Counted from the stretch's first letter, positions 1 through 8,550 are shown. The stretch is 64,000 nucleotides of DNA from an uncultured Cryomorphaceae bacterium (GCA_902614915.1 CACMMX010000002.1:34690-98689); one strand, 5' to 3'. Made by a program: numbers and translations. Notes: generated by a model not told the origin, from the letters alone.

Positions 1-1095
1 TTTACCATTATATAGATTCCATTTCCGTGATGGGCGCAATCCAATGCTTTTAATTGCCTCCATATCCGACGTGATCCACATCACGGTCCAGCCGACATAT
101 TTTTGCTTTAATACGTTACCCATATCACGATAAAACTGATGCGTTTTGGCCGCGATTCGAACATTGTAAGGGGGATTTACAAGCAATAAACCTTTCTCAC
201 CAGGTGCGTCAGATTCGAAAAAATCTGCTCGTTTCAACCGAATAATGTCATCAAACATAGAGCGCTGAATATTATTCGCGGCCACATCCAATGCATAGGT
301 ATCTATATCACGACCAAAAAACTTACCCTCATATTCCTTGGCACGACCAAGAAATCCGCTTTTTATCTTTTCAAATAAGTCGTGATCATATCCCTTCCAA
401 AAACTGAATCCAAAATCTCTTCTGTAGATGTTTGGAGGCATATTATGCGCTATCAATGCCGCTTCAACTAAAAAAGTTCCAGAACCGCACATGGGGTCCA
501 AAACCGGCATACCCCCATTCCATTTACTGTGCATAATAATACCGGCTGCGAGAACTTCATTCAGCGGCGCATACGCTGATTCCAGCCTGTAGCCGCGTTT
601 ATGCAACGAGTTGCCTGAAGTATCTAGGTACACCCGAACCGTATTTTGATAAATATGAATATGAACAGGAATTTCGGGATTGTTTCGCTCCACCGTAGGA
701 CGCTCACCGAGCTTATCTCGGAATCGATCGACTATAGCATCCTTAGCTTTTAAACCACTAAAGCTACTGTGATTTAGCAATTCATTACGGCCTACTACAT
801 TCACTGCAAAGGTAGTTTGAACTTCAAAATGTTCTTCCCAAGCAATGGCAAGCAGTTCGTCATAATAATGCTCCACATTCTCCATTTCAAATTTTGCTAA
901 CGGCAGTAGTACCCGTAACCCTGTTCTTAAACCAAGATTAATTTTATAGACAAAACCAAGGTCTCCAATTACAGAAACAGCTCTATTTAGCTTTTTAATT
1001 TCACGCCCACCAAGAGCTAGTAATTCCTTACTCAAAATCTCTTCTAATCCGAAGAGCGTTTTTACTACCAATCGGTAATCTTTATTTTCCGGCAC
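1..1095 (-). CDS. THUMP-domain class I SAM-dependent RNA methyltransferase (partial, 3' end outside window)
   Basis: Reading on the minus strand from a GTG codon at 1095 gives 365 uninterrupted codons that run off the left edge, so the C-terminus is missing. The N-terminal ~160 residues resemble a ferredoxin-like/THUMP RNA-binding region. A Rossmann methyltransferase follows, with motif DPMCGSGT near residue 200 and the catalytic-type NPPY motif near residue 306. This matches the RlmL N-terminal-half/YpsC family, which makes m2G in 23S rRNA; the exact target is inferred only. No ATG lies between the upstream in-frame stop and the conserved start, so GTG is the best start. It is divergent from the TauE-like gene with only 44 bases between. 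Confidence 0.85.
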   Translation of the reverse strand, partial: MPENKDYRLVVKTLFGLEEILSKELLALGGREIKKLNRAVSVIGDLGFVYKINLGLRTGLRVLLPLAKFEMENVEHYYDELLAIAWEEHFEVQTTFAVNVVGRNELLNHSSFSGLKAKDAIVDRFRDKLGERPTVERNNPEIPVHIHIYQNTVRVYLDTSGNSLHKRGYRLESAYAPLNEVLAAGIIMHSKWNGGMPVLDPMCGSGTFLVEAALIAHNMPPNIYRRDFGFSFWKGYDHDLFEKIKSGFLGRAKEYEGKFFGRDIDTYALDVAANNIQRSMFDDIIRLKRADFFESDAPGEKGLLLVNPPYNVRIAAKTHQFYRDMGNVLKQKYVGWTVMWITSDMEAIKSIGLRPSRKWNLYNGK

Positions 1096-1139
1096 CCTTT
1101 TGCGTTTTAATGCTACAAATGTAAGCTAACTTTATACCC

Positions 1140-1922
1140 ATGATAGAATGGTACGAATTAATTGTGTTGGTCTTTGGTGGTTTTTTAGCTGGTTTGATTA
1201 ACGTTGTTGCTGGTAACGGTTCCGCAATCACTCTACCTCTTTTAATGTGGCTGGGCTTGGATGCCAATACTGCAAATGCAACAAACCGCGTTGGCGGCAT
1301 ATTTCAAACTACTAGTGCTATCATTGCATTAAATAAAACGAAACGGGTTAAGTACATGATCCGTCAGAGCTATTTTATCGTACCCCCAATACTAATAGGT
1401 GCCATCATAGGAGCCAATTTAGCCGTTGATATTCCAGAAAGTATTTTAAGTGTTTGCATTGGAACTGTAATGATTGGTTTGCTCATTACTATACTTTCCA
1501 ATCCAAAAAAATGGTTGATACCAACATACAGAGCTAACAAAAAGAAAACACCCAAAATTTGGATCGCTTACTTTGGTTTAGGCTTATACGGAGGATTTAT
1601 TCAAATGGGATTTGGTATTTTTTTCCTATCAATCAGTGTTCTCATGGCGAAATATGCACTTAAAGACGGAAACATCATGAAGCTTTTCACAGCGTTCCTT
1701 ATGACCATTCCTTCCTTTATTATTTTCGCTCTTAGCGATTCTATTGATTGGGTTTACGGATTAACGTTAGCGATAGGGACTGCATCAGGAGCCCGATTTG
1801 GAGCAAAAAAAGTGGTCCACCATCCAAAAGCCAGTGCCATTACTAGAAAAGTATTAATTGCCGTAATTTTGGTGGCAATCATTAAAATGTATCAACCCCT
1901 AGTGCTTGAATTAACACGCTGA
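1140..1922 (+). CDS. TauE/SafE (TSUP) family membrane permease
   Basis: A 260-residue very hydrophobic protein with about seven or eight membrane segments. It carries the family's N-terminal signature, in which a Gly-rich first helix (GFLAGLINVVAGNGS) is followed by LGLDANTANATNR; a second half-repeat starts near residue 145 (GLYGGFIQMGFG). TSUP proteins export sulfite, sulfonates or other organic anions across the inner membrane; the substrate cannot be read from sequence. It is the first gene of a tightly packed three-gene operon: its TGA stop overlaps the ATG of the next gene by one base. Its own start is 44 bases from the divergent methyltransferase, so the shared promoter region is very short. 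Confidence 0.85.
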   Translation: MIEWYELIVLVFGGFLAGLINVVAGNGSAITLPLLMWLGLDANTANATNRVGGIFQTTSAIIALNKTKRVKYMIRQSYFIVPPILIGAIIGANLAVDIPESILSVCIGTVMIGLLITILSNPKKWLIPTYRANKKKTPKIWIAYFGLGLYGGFIQMGFGIFFLSISVLMAKYALKDGNIMKLFTAFLMTIPSFIIFALSDSIDWVYGLTLAIGTASGARFGAKKVVHHPKASAITRKVLIAVILVAIIKMYQPLVLELTR

Positions 1923-2659
1923 TGTCTACTCCCTGGTATGCCGAATGGTTTAATACAACTTTTTATTATGATTTATACCAATATAGAGACGATCGTGAAG
2001 CGTCGCGATTTATAGAAGAGCTGTGTACTAAACTTAAAATAAAGAATGGCGAGAGCGCGCTAGACATTGCCTGTGGACGCGGACGTCATGCAAAAGTTCT
2101 TTCAGAACAAGGATTAAAAACTTTGGGTATCGATCTGAGCCAAGAAAGCATTGAATTTGCACGTCAATATGAACACAAGGATTTACATTTTGAAGTCGGT
2201 AATATGCTAGAGGAATTGCCTTTTGGCTCATTTGATTGGGTAATGAACCTGTTCACCAGTTTTGGTTATTTTGAAAATGACAACTTACATGAATTGGCTC
2301 TAAAAAATATGGCGAAGACTCTAAAACCAAAAGGCAGATTGGTCATTGATTTTATGAATAGCGGCAAAATCGCCGGGAATCTTATCCCTGAAAATATTGT
2401 TCAGACAGATATGGCAACGTATGAAATAACCAGAAAGGAGGAAAAAGGATATATTGTTAAAAATATACAAGTCAACCATGGCAATTCAATTTTAAATTTC
2501 GAGGAGCGTGTCAGAGCATTTAGTGTTGATGACTTTAAAAAAATGTTGAATAAAGCAAGATTAGAAGTTGTCGAAATTGCAGGCGATTATGACCTTAGTT
2601 TTTACTCTGAAAAAAACAGTAATCGAATGATAATTATAGCCCAAAAAGAAACGAAATGA
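1922..2659 (+). CDS. class I SAM-dependent methyltransferase
   Basis: A 245-residue soluble protein with a canonical SAM-binding glycine motif (LDIACGRGRHA, about residues 46-56), an acidic residue at the end of strand 2 (GIDLS) and a post-motif region typical of methyltransferase families 11/25. The substrate is unknown; close family members are usually annotated only as class I methyltransferases. It overlaps the upstream permease by one base and the downstream ZIP gene by four bases (ATGA), which implies translational coupling. The functional link between permease, methyltransferase and ZIP transporter is not evident. Confidence 0.8.
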   Translation: MSTPWYAEWFNTTFYYDLYQYRDDREASRFIEELCTKLKIKNGESALDIACGRGRHAKVLSEQGLKTLGIDLSQESIEFARQYEHKDLHFEVGNMLEELPFGSFDWVMNLFTSFGYFENDNLHELALKNMAKTLKPKGRLVIDFMNSGKIAGNLIPENIVQTDMATYEITRKEEKGYIVKNIQVNHGNSILNFEERVRAFSVDDFKKMLNKARLEVVEIAGDYDLSFYSEKNSNRMIIIAQKETK

Positions 2660-3345
2660 TTTCGTTGGTACTTTTTATGGCTGTACTCCTGGGAGGATTA
2701 GCTTCATTCATTATTCAAACGCAAAGTTCTTTATATAAACTAAGTCTCGCGTTTTCAGGCGCATTCCTATTTGGGACTATATTAACTCATCTTTTGCCCG
2801 AGGTTTTTACTAATCCATACGGTAGCTATTGGGTACTTTTGGGTTTTGGTATTCAATTAGTTCTTGACTTCATTAGCAAGGGCCTTGAACACGGCCATTT
2901 ACACATCCAAAGAAATAAAATCCCATTACTCCCGCTGGTGGGTTTATTTATTCACGCTTTTATAGAGGGAATGTCGCTTGGACTAGACGGGGAATATCAT
3001 AAGTACGATAAACATCATGGTGACGGCCTATTTTGGTCTATTGCCATACATAAATTACCAATAGCACTTCTTGTTGCAACAGCCTTAAGGTCAGCAAGGC
3101 TATCAAGTTGGAAGGTAATAAGTGGAATTTTAATATTTGCAATATGCTCTCCATTGGGAAATACCTATGCAATTAATACTAATTTTAATCATAGCTTTTT
3201 TTTACCGCTTCTCGGAATTGCTGCAGGATTATTACTTCATGTGAGTACCACTATTCTTTTTGAAAGTGCCTCTAATCATCAATTTAATGCTGTTAAGATG
3301 GTAGTAATAGCCGTAGGCATTTCATTAAGCCTCTTCTTTTCTTAA
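2656..3345 (+). CDS. ZIP family divalent metal transporter
   Basis: A 229-residue membrane protein with about seven or eight helices. The predicted TM4 holds H100-AFI-EG, corresponding to the ZIP metal-site signature HNxxDG/HxxxEG, and the following helix holds H132-KLP where canonical ZIPs have HExPHE; the second His/Glu pair of the binuclear site is therefore reduced. A His/Asp-rich loop (EYHKYDKHHGDG, about 113-124) between these helices is typical of ZIP loops that hold zinc. Likely zinc or iron uptake at the inner membrane. Last gene of the 1140-3345 operon, coupled to the methyltransferase by an ATGA overlap. Confidence 0.8.
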   Translation: MISLVLFMAVLLGGLASFIIQTQSSLYKLSLAFSGAFLFGTILTHLLPEVFTNPYGSYWVLLGFGIQLVLDFISKGLEHGHLHIQRNKIPLLPLVGLFIHAFIEGMSLGLDGEYHKYDKHHGDGLFWSIAIHKLPIALLVATALRSARLSSWKVISGILIFAICSPLGNTYAINTNFNHSFFLPLLGIAAGLLLHVSTTILFESASNHQFNAVKMVVIAVGISLSLFFS

Positions 3346-3350
3346 GCCAC

Positions 3351-3380
3351 AAGCCTCATATAGTCTTAAAAAAGGCTTTT
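3351..3380 (+). terminator. weak candidate terminator after the ZIP operon
   Basis: Inverted repeat AAGCCT (3351-3356) and AGGCTT (3373-3378) directly after the ZIP stop codon, followed by only a short T tract. The 16-base loop and 6-bp stem make it weak. A second small inverted repeat (TAACTC/GAGTTA, about 3387-3410) lies between it and the peroxiredoxin gene and could be an operator. Confidence 0.3.
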
Positions 3381-3461
3381 GATAGGTAAAACTTAACTCA
3401 ATTTTCACCGAGTTAGTCTATCTCTATCGTATTTTTACCGAACAATTATAAAAACGAAAAT

Positions 3462-4091
3462 ATGGCTGTACTAGTTGGCAAAAAAGCGCCAGATTTCACT
3501 GCGTCTGCGGTAATCAATGGAGAGGAAATTATTGATGACTTTAAATTATCTGACTACTCCGGTAAATATGTAATCTTATTCTTTTATCCAAAAGACTTTA
3601 CTTTTGTTTGTCCAACAGAATTGCATGCATTTCAAGCACGTAAATCTGAATTTGAATCTAAAGGTGTTGAACTCATTGCAGTAAGCACGGATACTGAGCA
3701 AAGTCATTGGGGTTGGTTGCAAATGAATAAAAACCATGGCGGTATTCAAGGAATCACATATCCTATTGTAGCAGACACGAGTAAAACAATTTCACACAAT
3801 TACGATGTTCTTGACGGAGAATGGACATACGATGAGTATGGAAATCTGGTAGCGTCAGGAGAAATGATTGCTTACAGAGGACTATTTTTGATTGATAAGG
3901 AGGGTACCGTAATGCATCAACTAGTTAATTTCTTTCCATTAGGTCGCTCAGTTGATGAAGCAATGCGCATGGTTGATGCACTCCAATATTTTGAAGAAAA
4001 AGGGGAAGTATGTCCCGCAAATTGGATACCGGGTAAAGAGGCAATGAGAGAAACGCATGAAGGGGTTGCTGATTATTTAAGTAAAAATTAA
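3462..4091 (+). CDS. typical 2-Cys peroxiredoxin (AhpC/Prx1 class)
   Basis: A 209-residue cytoplasmic peroxidase that reduces H2O2, organic peroxides and peroxynitrite. The peroxidatic cysteine is Cys50 within DFTFVCPTE, and the resolving cysteine is at about 184 in GEVCPANW, so it should act as an obligate dimer forming an intersubunit disulfide. The reductant is usually thioredoxin or AhpF; a thioredoxin-like gene lies 550 bases downstream on the other strand, but its active site is atypical. It stands as its own transcription unit with a 116-base upstream region. No ahpF is adjacent. Confidence 0.95.
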   Translation: MAVLVGKKAPDFTASAVINGEEIIDDFKLSDYSGKYVILFFYPKDFTFVCPTELHAFQARKSEFESKGVELIAVSTDTEQSHWGWLQMNKNHGGIQGITYPIVADTSKTISHNYDVLDGEWTYDEYGNLVASGEMIAYRGLFLIDKEGTVMHQLVNFFPLGRSVDEAMRMVDALQYFEEKGEVCPANWIPGKEAMRETHEGVADYLSKN

Positions 4092-4122
4092 AAAAATCCG
4101 ATCTATTTTGAAACCGTTTGTC

Positions 4123-4186
4123 GAAAAACAAGCGCTTTTTCTAGAATACAAACAAAAAATTCTTTGATATAGAATAAATCTATATC
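4123..4186 (+). repeat. two small inverted repeats downstream of the peroxiredoxin gene
   Basis: GAAAAA...TTTTTC around AAGCGC (about 4123-4141) may be the weak terminator of the peroxiredoxin gene. A perfect AT-rich palindrome follows, GATATAG (4166-4172) and CTATATC (4180-4186) with a 7-base spacer, which could be an operator. Neither has independent support. Confidence 0.3.
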
Positions 4187-4270
4187 GTCACTAATTCTCG
4201 GGAACACCAGTAAAAACGCGGATTTATAAAGTAGAAAATTTTTATAAAAAAAAAGTATTCTTTTTTTAGC

Positions 4271-4390
4271 AACTATTGTGAACCTACTCCCTACAACTAG
4301 GTTACTTATTTTATGGAACATTCTGCGGAAGCAGATTTTCATGGCGGTTTAGGTAGAAAGGGGTCTTGGCGGGCCCCTTTCGTTTTTAGA
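4271..4390 (+). ncRNA. candidate small structured RNA ending in a strong terminator
   Basis: No credible ORF covers this stretch, but three consecutive hairpins can be drawn on the plus strand. The first is AACCTA (4281-4286) with TAGGTT (4298-4303). The second is a longer stem, ATGGAA (4313-4318) with TTTCAT (4337-4342), capped by TCTGC-GGAA-GCAGA (4322-4335). The third is an 8-bp GC-rich terminator with a T tract. ACCTA can alternatively pair with TAGGT at about 4351-4355, giving one long closed rod. The size (~120 nt) and rod shape are compatible with a 6S-like RNA, but I cannot assign a family and see no clean promoter. Confidence 0.4.
4356..4387 (+). terminator. rho-independent terminator
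   Basis: Perfect 8-bp stem GAAAGGGG (4356-4363) and CCCCTTTC (4374-4381) with a 10-base loop, followed by GTTTTT. It sits 265 bases after the peroxiredoxin stop with no ORF between, so it more likely ends a separate small transcript than the peroxiredoxin mRNA. Confidence 0.75.
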
Positions 4391-4421
4391 ATGTTTCCGT
4401 ATGTATAAAATTAGAAAAATG

Positions 4422-4517
4422 GAGCGAGTTCTTTAGTAAAGAACGCTCATCATGCGGCCCAAAGGAGCACAAAAAAAGTAAGGAAGTCTTTGTAGTGCGG
4501 CAAAGACGGAAAATCCT
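4422..4517. other. two tandem hairpins in gene-free DNA
   Basis: Hairpin one: GAGC (4422-4425) and GTTCTTTA (4428-4435) pair with TAAAGAAC (4437-4444) and GCTC (4445-4448). Hairpin two: AGGA/TCCT enclosing GTCTTTG (4486-4492) and CAAAGAC (4501-4507). On the minus strand the first is followed by CATTTTTC and could end transcripts from the thioredoxin gene, about 190 bases away. Either a long structured 3' UTR or a second small RNA. The rest of 4520-4639 shows nothing. Confidence 0.4.
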
Positions 4518-4639
4518 CATCAGCAATTCTAATTTATATACCTCGAGAATTTCAGATTGACTAAATTTCATAACTCCCTATTATCATCGTATAAAGCCCA
4601 AAGAAATACTAGAAATTTTAGTTGAGATTTTATTGCGCA

Positions 4640-4957
4640 TTAGACAGTAAGCTCAATAAGCTTTCGTAAATATTCTTCTTTGCTTGCCGCTGAACCTTCC
4701 GCTAAAACTCCATCTTTAAAAGAAGCAAGGAAAGGAAGATTATCCACGCCTCCAGACTTTCTAGCATTTGGGCTGTGTTCAGCATTTACTTCTAGAAATA
4801 CTACATCTTGATAAGCTTCTTCGTTACTTACTCTTTTATATTTTGGTGCAAACATTTTACACGCACCACACCAATCGGCAAAATATTTCACCACGACGCG
4901 GTCGTTGTTTTTTATTATCTGAGAGAAGTCCTTATCTGTTGCTAATTGTACTGCCAT
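4640..4957 (-). CDS. thioredoxin-like protein with WCGAC active site
   Basis: A 105-residue single-domain thioredoxin fold without signal peptide. The active site is W29-C30-G31-A32-C33 instead of the canonical WCGPC. The cis-proline region reads NLPFLASF (about residue 74), where thioredoxin has a VxPT-type loop. Both cysteines are kept, so dithiol chemistry is possible, but replacing Pro by Ala normally changes the redox potential. Bacteroidota often carry such short thioredoxin-family proteins beside a normal TrxA. It could serve the nearby peroxiredoxin, but they are convergent and not in an operon. Its 3' side is the hairpin-rich gap. Confidence 0.85.
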   Translation of the reverse strand: MAVQLATDKDFSQIIKNNDRVVVKYFADWCGACKMFAPKYKRVSNEEAYQDVVFLEVNAEHSPNARKSGGVDNLPFLASFKDGVLAEGSAASKEEYLRKLIELTV

Positions 4958-5086
4958 AATAAAAGAGAAATTTTAACAAAAATATAGTGTCTCTGTATTT
5001 TATTCATCCATATTTGATTGACCTTTTCTATAACTTAATAGCCTCCCTATAAGCCCAAGGTTTTAAAATTAAAGAAAGTCAACTAA

Positions 5087-5992
5087 CTATTGTTCTATCT
5101 CGGAACGATACTCTCTTTGATACATATCGCGAATAAGACCGTCACTCACTCCCATTTTAGGCACATAAATACGAGAGCAACCAGACCACTTCATTACTTT
5201 TAGATAAATATCTAAACCATAAGTAATTACATCTGCCCGATCAAAATTCAATCCAATTTCGGTGATACGGCGTTCAACATCGAGAGATTGGAAAAACATG
5301 CGCTGTCTTTCAATATAATCGTAGCTCAGGGCCTCTACAACCGGCTGCAGACTGATTTTATGAAGCTCATTGATATTGCCTCCGGCACCTATGGCAGCTT
5401 TTTCGGAAATCGATGTGGCATACTTTTCTAACCAGGTTTGCATCTTATTCCATTCTTCTGCATCAACGAGTTCGTTCATTAAGCGAACACCTCCTATTTT
5501 GAAGCTTTTAGATCGTAAAACCTTCTTATCCTTGATAATAGAAATTTCCGTTGAACCGCCACCTACATCAATATACACAAAGTTGCTTTCATTAGTATTA
5601 ATGGCGTCATAGAATTTGCTTGAGAAAACCAATCTAGCTTCTTCCTTGCCATCAATAACTTCAATATTAATACCAGTTTTACGTCTAACACGCTGAACCA
5701 CTTGCTTGCTATTTGCTGCCTCGCGCATCGCAGAGGTTGCTACTGCGCGAAAATTTTCGACGCCATGCACAGAAAAAAAATGGACATAGGCTTTCATTCC
5801 TTCCAAAAATCGGTCAGACGTTATTTTCCGAATCTTACCGTATTGAAACACATCTTGACCTAAACGAATTGGCAGACGTATCTTACTTGCTTTTTTGTAA
5901 AACGTATGACCTTCTCTATAAATTACATTAACTATTAAACATCGTACCGAGTTAGATCCTATGTCAATAGCCCCGAGTTTTGTTATTTTCAT
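5087..5992 (-). CDS. ppx: exopolyphosphatase / Ppx-GppA family phosphatase
   Basis: A 301-residue actin-fold phosphatase with the N-terminal phosphate-1 loop (AIDIGSNSVRCL, about 8-19) and the phosphate-2 loop (YIDVGGGSTEIS) near residue 143. It lacks the C-terminal HD extension of long Ppx enzymes, as is usual for short Ppx/GppA proteins. It should hydrolyse terminal phosphate from polyphosphate, or the pentaphosphate of pppGpp; these cannot be separated from sequence. It starts two bases after the ppk1 stop codon, in the order sixA-ppk1-ppx, so polyphosphate synthesis and breakdown are probably co-transcribed. Confidence 0.88.
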   Translation of the reverse strand: MKITKLGAIDIGSNSVRCLIVNVIYREGHTFYKKASKIRLPIRLGQDVFQYGKIRKITSDRFLEGMKAYVHFFSVHGVENFRAVATSAMREAANSKQVVQRVRRKTGINIEVIDGKEEARLVFSSKFYDAINTNESNFVYIDVGGGSTEISIIKDKKVLRSKSFKIGGVRLMNELVDAEEWNKMQTWLEKYATSISEKAAIGAGGNINELHKISLQPVVEALSYDYIERQRMFFQSLDVERRITEIGLNFDRADVITYGLDIYLKVMKWSGCSRIYVPKMGVSDGLIRDMYQREYRSEIEQ

Positions 5993-5994
5993 AT

Positions 5995-8046
5995 CTAGCC
6001 TTTGCCTAGTAGTTTTCTAACATATTCATACAGCTCTTCTTGACCATTAATTTTTGGTCCTTGCTGAACCTTGTAATCATTCTTTTGATTGGCGTCTAAA
6101 TGTCGAGATTTTAAATTGTCCTTCCATAAGATTTCAAAATGATCTCTTATTTCACGTTGTATGGATTCATCATAAATGGGTGCGGTAACTTCCACTCTTC
6201 TATTCAAATTTCTTCCCATCCAATCCGCTGAAGAGATGTAATATTCTGGCTTTCCTGCATTATGGAAACAAAATGCACGCGTGTGTTCCAAGAATCGGCC
6301 CACTATACTAATAGCAGTAATATTATGTGCTTTTGAGTTATTTATATCTAGACAGAAAATACCGCGTACAATCATGCGGATTTTAACCCCTGCATCACTT
6401 GCCTCGTATAATTTATCAATCATACTATGATCAGATATAGAATTAATTTTCACCCAAAACTTAGCCTCTTTGCCTTCTCTAGCATGATCAATTTCACGAT
6501 CAATCAATCTCTCAATATTTAATCGGGTAGTATTTGGACTTACAAAAAGGTGTTTAAAATTATATTGTTTGTACGGCGATTCAATAAACTGGAATACCTT
6601 GCGCGCTTCTTTAGCTAAACGTCTATCTGAGGTCATCAAATGATAGTCGGTATAAATCTTAGCTGTACCCTCATGATAATTACCTGTACCTATGATACAA
6701 TAATCAACCAGTTTTTCTTTACCCTCGTACCGTCTTATTAGGGTTAATTTTGAATGTACTTTTAACCCTTGAACACCACTTACCACCTTTATTCCTTCGC
6801 TTCTTAGCCGGTTCGTCCATTTAATATTATTGGCTTCATCAAACCTAGCTTGTAACTCAATGAAGACGGTTACATTCTTCCCATTTTTGGCCGCATTAAT
6901 TAGGGCAGAAATAATTTGACTCTCGTCTGAAAGGCGGTACAACGTCACCTTTAATTCTTTGACCTTTTCGTCAATGGCAGCCTCTCTGAGCAGCCTAATT
7001 ATTGTCCCAAAGTCATGGTATGGGGTAAATAGCATAATATCCTGACGTTTGAGTGCCTTAATTATACTTCTATCCACATCAATCCTTGGATGAGGAATGT
7101 GCTCATGCTTATTATATTCCAATTCAGGGTTTTCCATATTTGGAAATTGCATTAAATCTTTTTTATTGTGGTATCGACCACCAGGGATAAGCGTGTCCAA
7201 AGCACTAACCTCAAGACCATCTGCTAATTTCTTGAGGGTTGAATCCGAAATGTTTTTATCATAAACAAACCGTACCAAATCACCTACTCGGCGATTTCTC
7301 AATCCAAGCTGTATTTTCTCCATAAACGACCTGCTGACATCATCGTCTAAGGATAATTCTGCATCCCTTGTTATTTTCAACGTATGTGCTTCAATGTGAT
7401 CGTATTTAATCGTGTAAAAAATGCGATCAAGATTATGCCTTAATACATCATCCATGTACATGACATATTGTTTACCGTATTTAGGTAATCGAACAAAACG
7501 ACCCGAGACAGAATAGGGAACTTCTATTATTGAGTGCTGCTGGTTTTCACCTTTTGTCAATTTTACGGCGAGATAAATGCTTTTGTCACGTAAAAAAGGA
7601 AACGACTTGGTTTGATTGATCATTAAATTCGTGAGCGCTGGACTAATCTTATCTCTATACAAATATCTAACAAACTCAGCTTGTTTGGCTGTCAACTGCT
7701 TTTCATTGATGATTTCAATGTTGAACTCTTCTAAGGCATTTTTCAGATCGTCGTAAATATTTTGTGATCGCTGTTGCTGGTCGGTAACAATCTTACTTAA
7801 CGTTGATAGTAATTCTCCAGGTGAATACCCCTCCAAATCATCATCTAAACCTTCATCTTTGCTCAGCCTTAATCGACGTATATAGGAATAGCGAACCCTA
7901 AAAAATTCGTCCATATTGTTCGAGTGTATACCTAAAAACCGAAGTCGCTCAATTAAAGGATTTGAAGTATCCTCGGCCTCCTGAAGAACACGCTCATTGA
8001 AGCTTAGCCAGCTTACATCCCTATTAAAATATGAATTATTTGACAC
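5995..8046 (-). CDS. ppk1: polyphosphate kinase 1
   Basis: A 683-residue protein, full length for Ppk1, which reversibly polymerises the gamma phosphate of ATP into inorganic polyphosphate. The N domain begins with the conserved YFNRDVSWLSFNERVL. The phospholipase-D-like C domains contain HSKLTLIRR, with the autophosphorylated histidine, and a second His region near HNAGKPEYYISSADW. Flanked by sixA (3 bases upstream) and ppx (2 bases downstream), this forms a compact polyphosphate operon. Confidence 0.96.
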   Translation of the reverse strand: MSNNSYFNRDVSWLSFNERVLQEAEDTSNPLIERLRFLGIHSNNMDEFFRVRYSYIRRLRLSKDEGLDDDLEGYSPGELLSTLSKIVTDQQQRSQNIYDDLKNALEEFNIEIINEKQLTAKQAEFVRYLYRDKISPALTNLMINQTKSFPFLRDKSIYLAVKLTKGENQQHSIIEVPYSVSGRFVRLPKYGKQYVMYMDDVLRHNLDRIFYTIKYDHIEAHTLKITRDAELSLDDDVSRSFMEKIQLGLRNRRVGDLVRFVYDKNISDSTLKKLADGLEVSALDTLIPGGRYHNKKDLMQFPNMENPELEYNKHEHIPHPRIDVDRSIIKALKRQDIMLFTPYHDFGTIIRLLREAAIDEKVKELKVTLYRLSDESQIISALINAAKNGKNVTVFIELQARFDEANNIKWTNRLRSEGIKVVSGVQGLKVHSKLTLIRRYEGKEKLVDYCIIGTGNYHEGTAKIYTDYHLMTSDRRLAKEARKVFQFIESPYKQYNFKHLFVSPNTTRLNIERLIDREIDHAREGKEAKFWVKINSISDHSMIDKLYEASDAGVKIRMIVRGIFCLDINNSKAHNITAISIVGRFLEHTRAFCFHNAGKPEYYISSADWMGRNLNRRVEVTAPIYDESIQREIRDHFEILWKDNLKSRHLDANQKNDYKVQQGPKINGQEELYEYVRKLLGKG

Positions 8047-8049
8047 TAT

Positions 8050-8550
8050 CTAACGCTTTAATCCTTTTGGGTATTGAAATTGAATCAATTCGGCGCCCGC
8101 TCCTGCGTGCTCCCATTTTTCACAGTCAAAACGAATACTCACCAATCCTGTAGTTGGAACATTATTAATACTCGCTTTGGTAATTTGATTAACAACCTCT
8201 GTAAGTGCAGGATTATGAGCGAAAAAAATGGCCGAATCATAATGCTCTGGTACTGCCTGTATAAAACGAAGAATGTGCTCGGCATTGACATGATACAAGG
8301 ATTTATCGATAATTATATTTTTCTCTTTTACTTCCATGTTTCGAGCAAATACGTGAGCCGTGTGAACCGCTCTTATTGCATTAGAAGAATACCAAATAAG
8401 TTCATTGGGATTTGCAATTTCATTTTTGAAAAATTGACTCACTAAGTGAGCATCGCGTATACCTCTTCCTTTTAAAGGTCGGTCGTAATCATTAAGGCCA
8501 TCAATAGACCAAGAACTTTTAGAATGGCGAATTAAATGAACTGTTTTCAT
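8050..8550 (-). CDS. sixA: SixA-like histidine phosphatase
   Basis: A 166-residue histidine phosphatase-superfamily protein. The catalytic RHG-type motif appears as LIRHSKSSW (about 6-14), with the nucleophile His8 and a second conserved histidine in FFAHNPAL near residue 122. The short single domain and the HSKSSW signature match SixA phosphohistidine phosphatases. It is the first gene of the sixA-ppk1-ppx operon; because Ppk1 works through a phosphohistidine, an effect on Ppk1 or another His-phosphorylated protein is an attractive but unproven inference. Confidence 0.8.
   Translation of the reverse strand: MKTVHLIRHSKSSWSIDGLNDYDRPLKGRGIRDAHLVSQFFKNEIANPNELIWYSSNAIRAVHTAHVFARNMEVKEKNIIIDKSLYHVNAEHILRFIQAVPEHYDSAIFFAHNPALTEVVNQITKASINNVPTTGLVSIRFDCEKWEHAGAGAELIQFQYPKGLKR

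Noticed and set aside
4386..4571. 61-residue minus-strand ORF in the hairpin-rich gap
   Set aside because: It runs through both perfect hairpins, has no recognisable family and an unconvincing composition; structure explains the region better.
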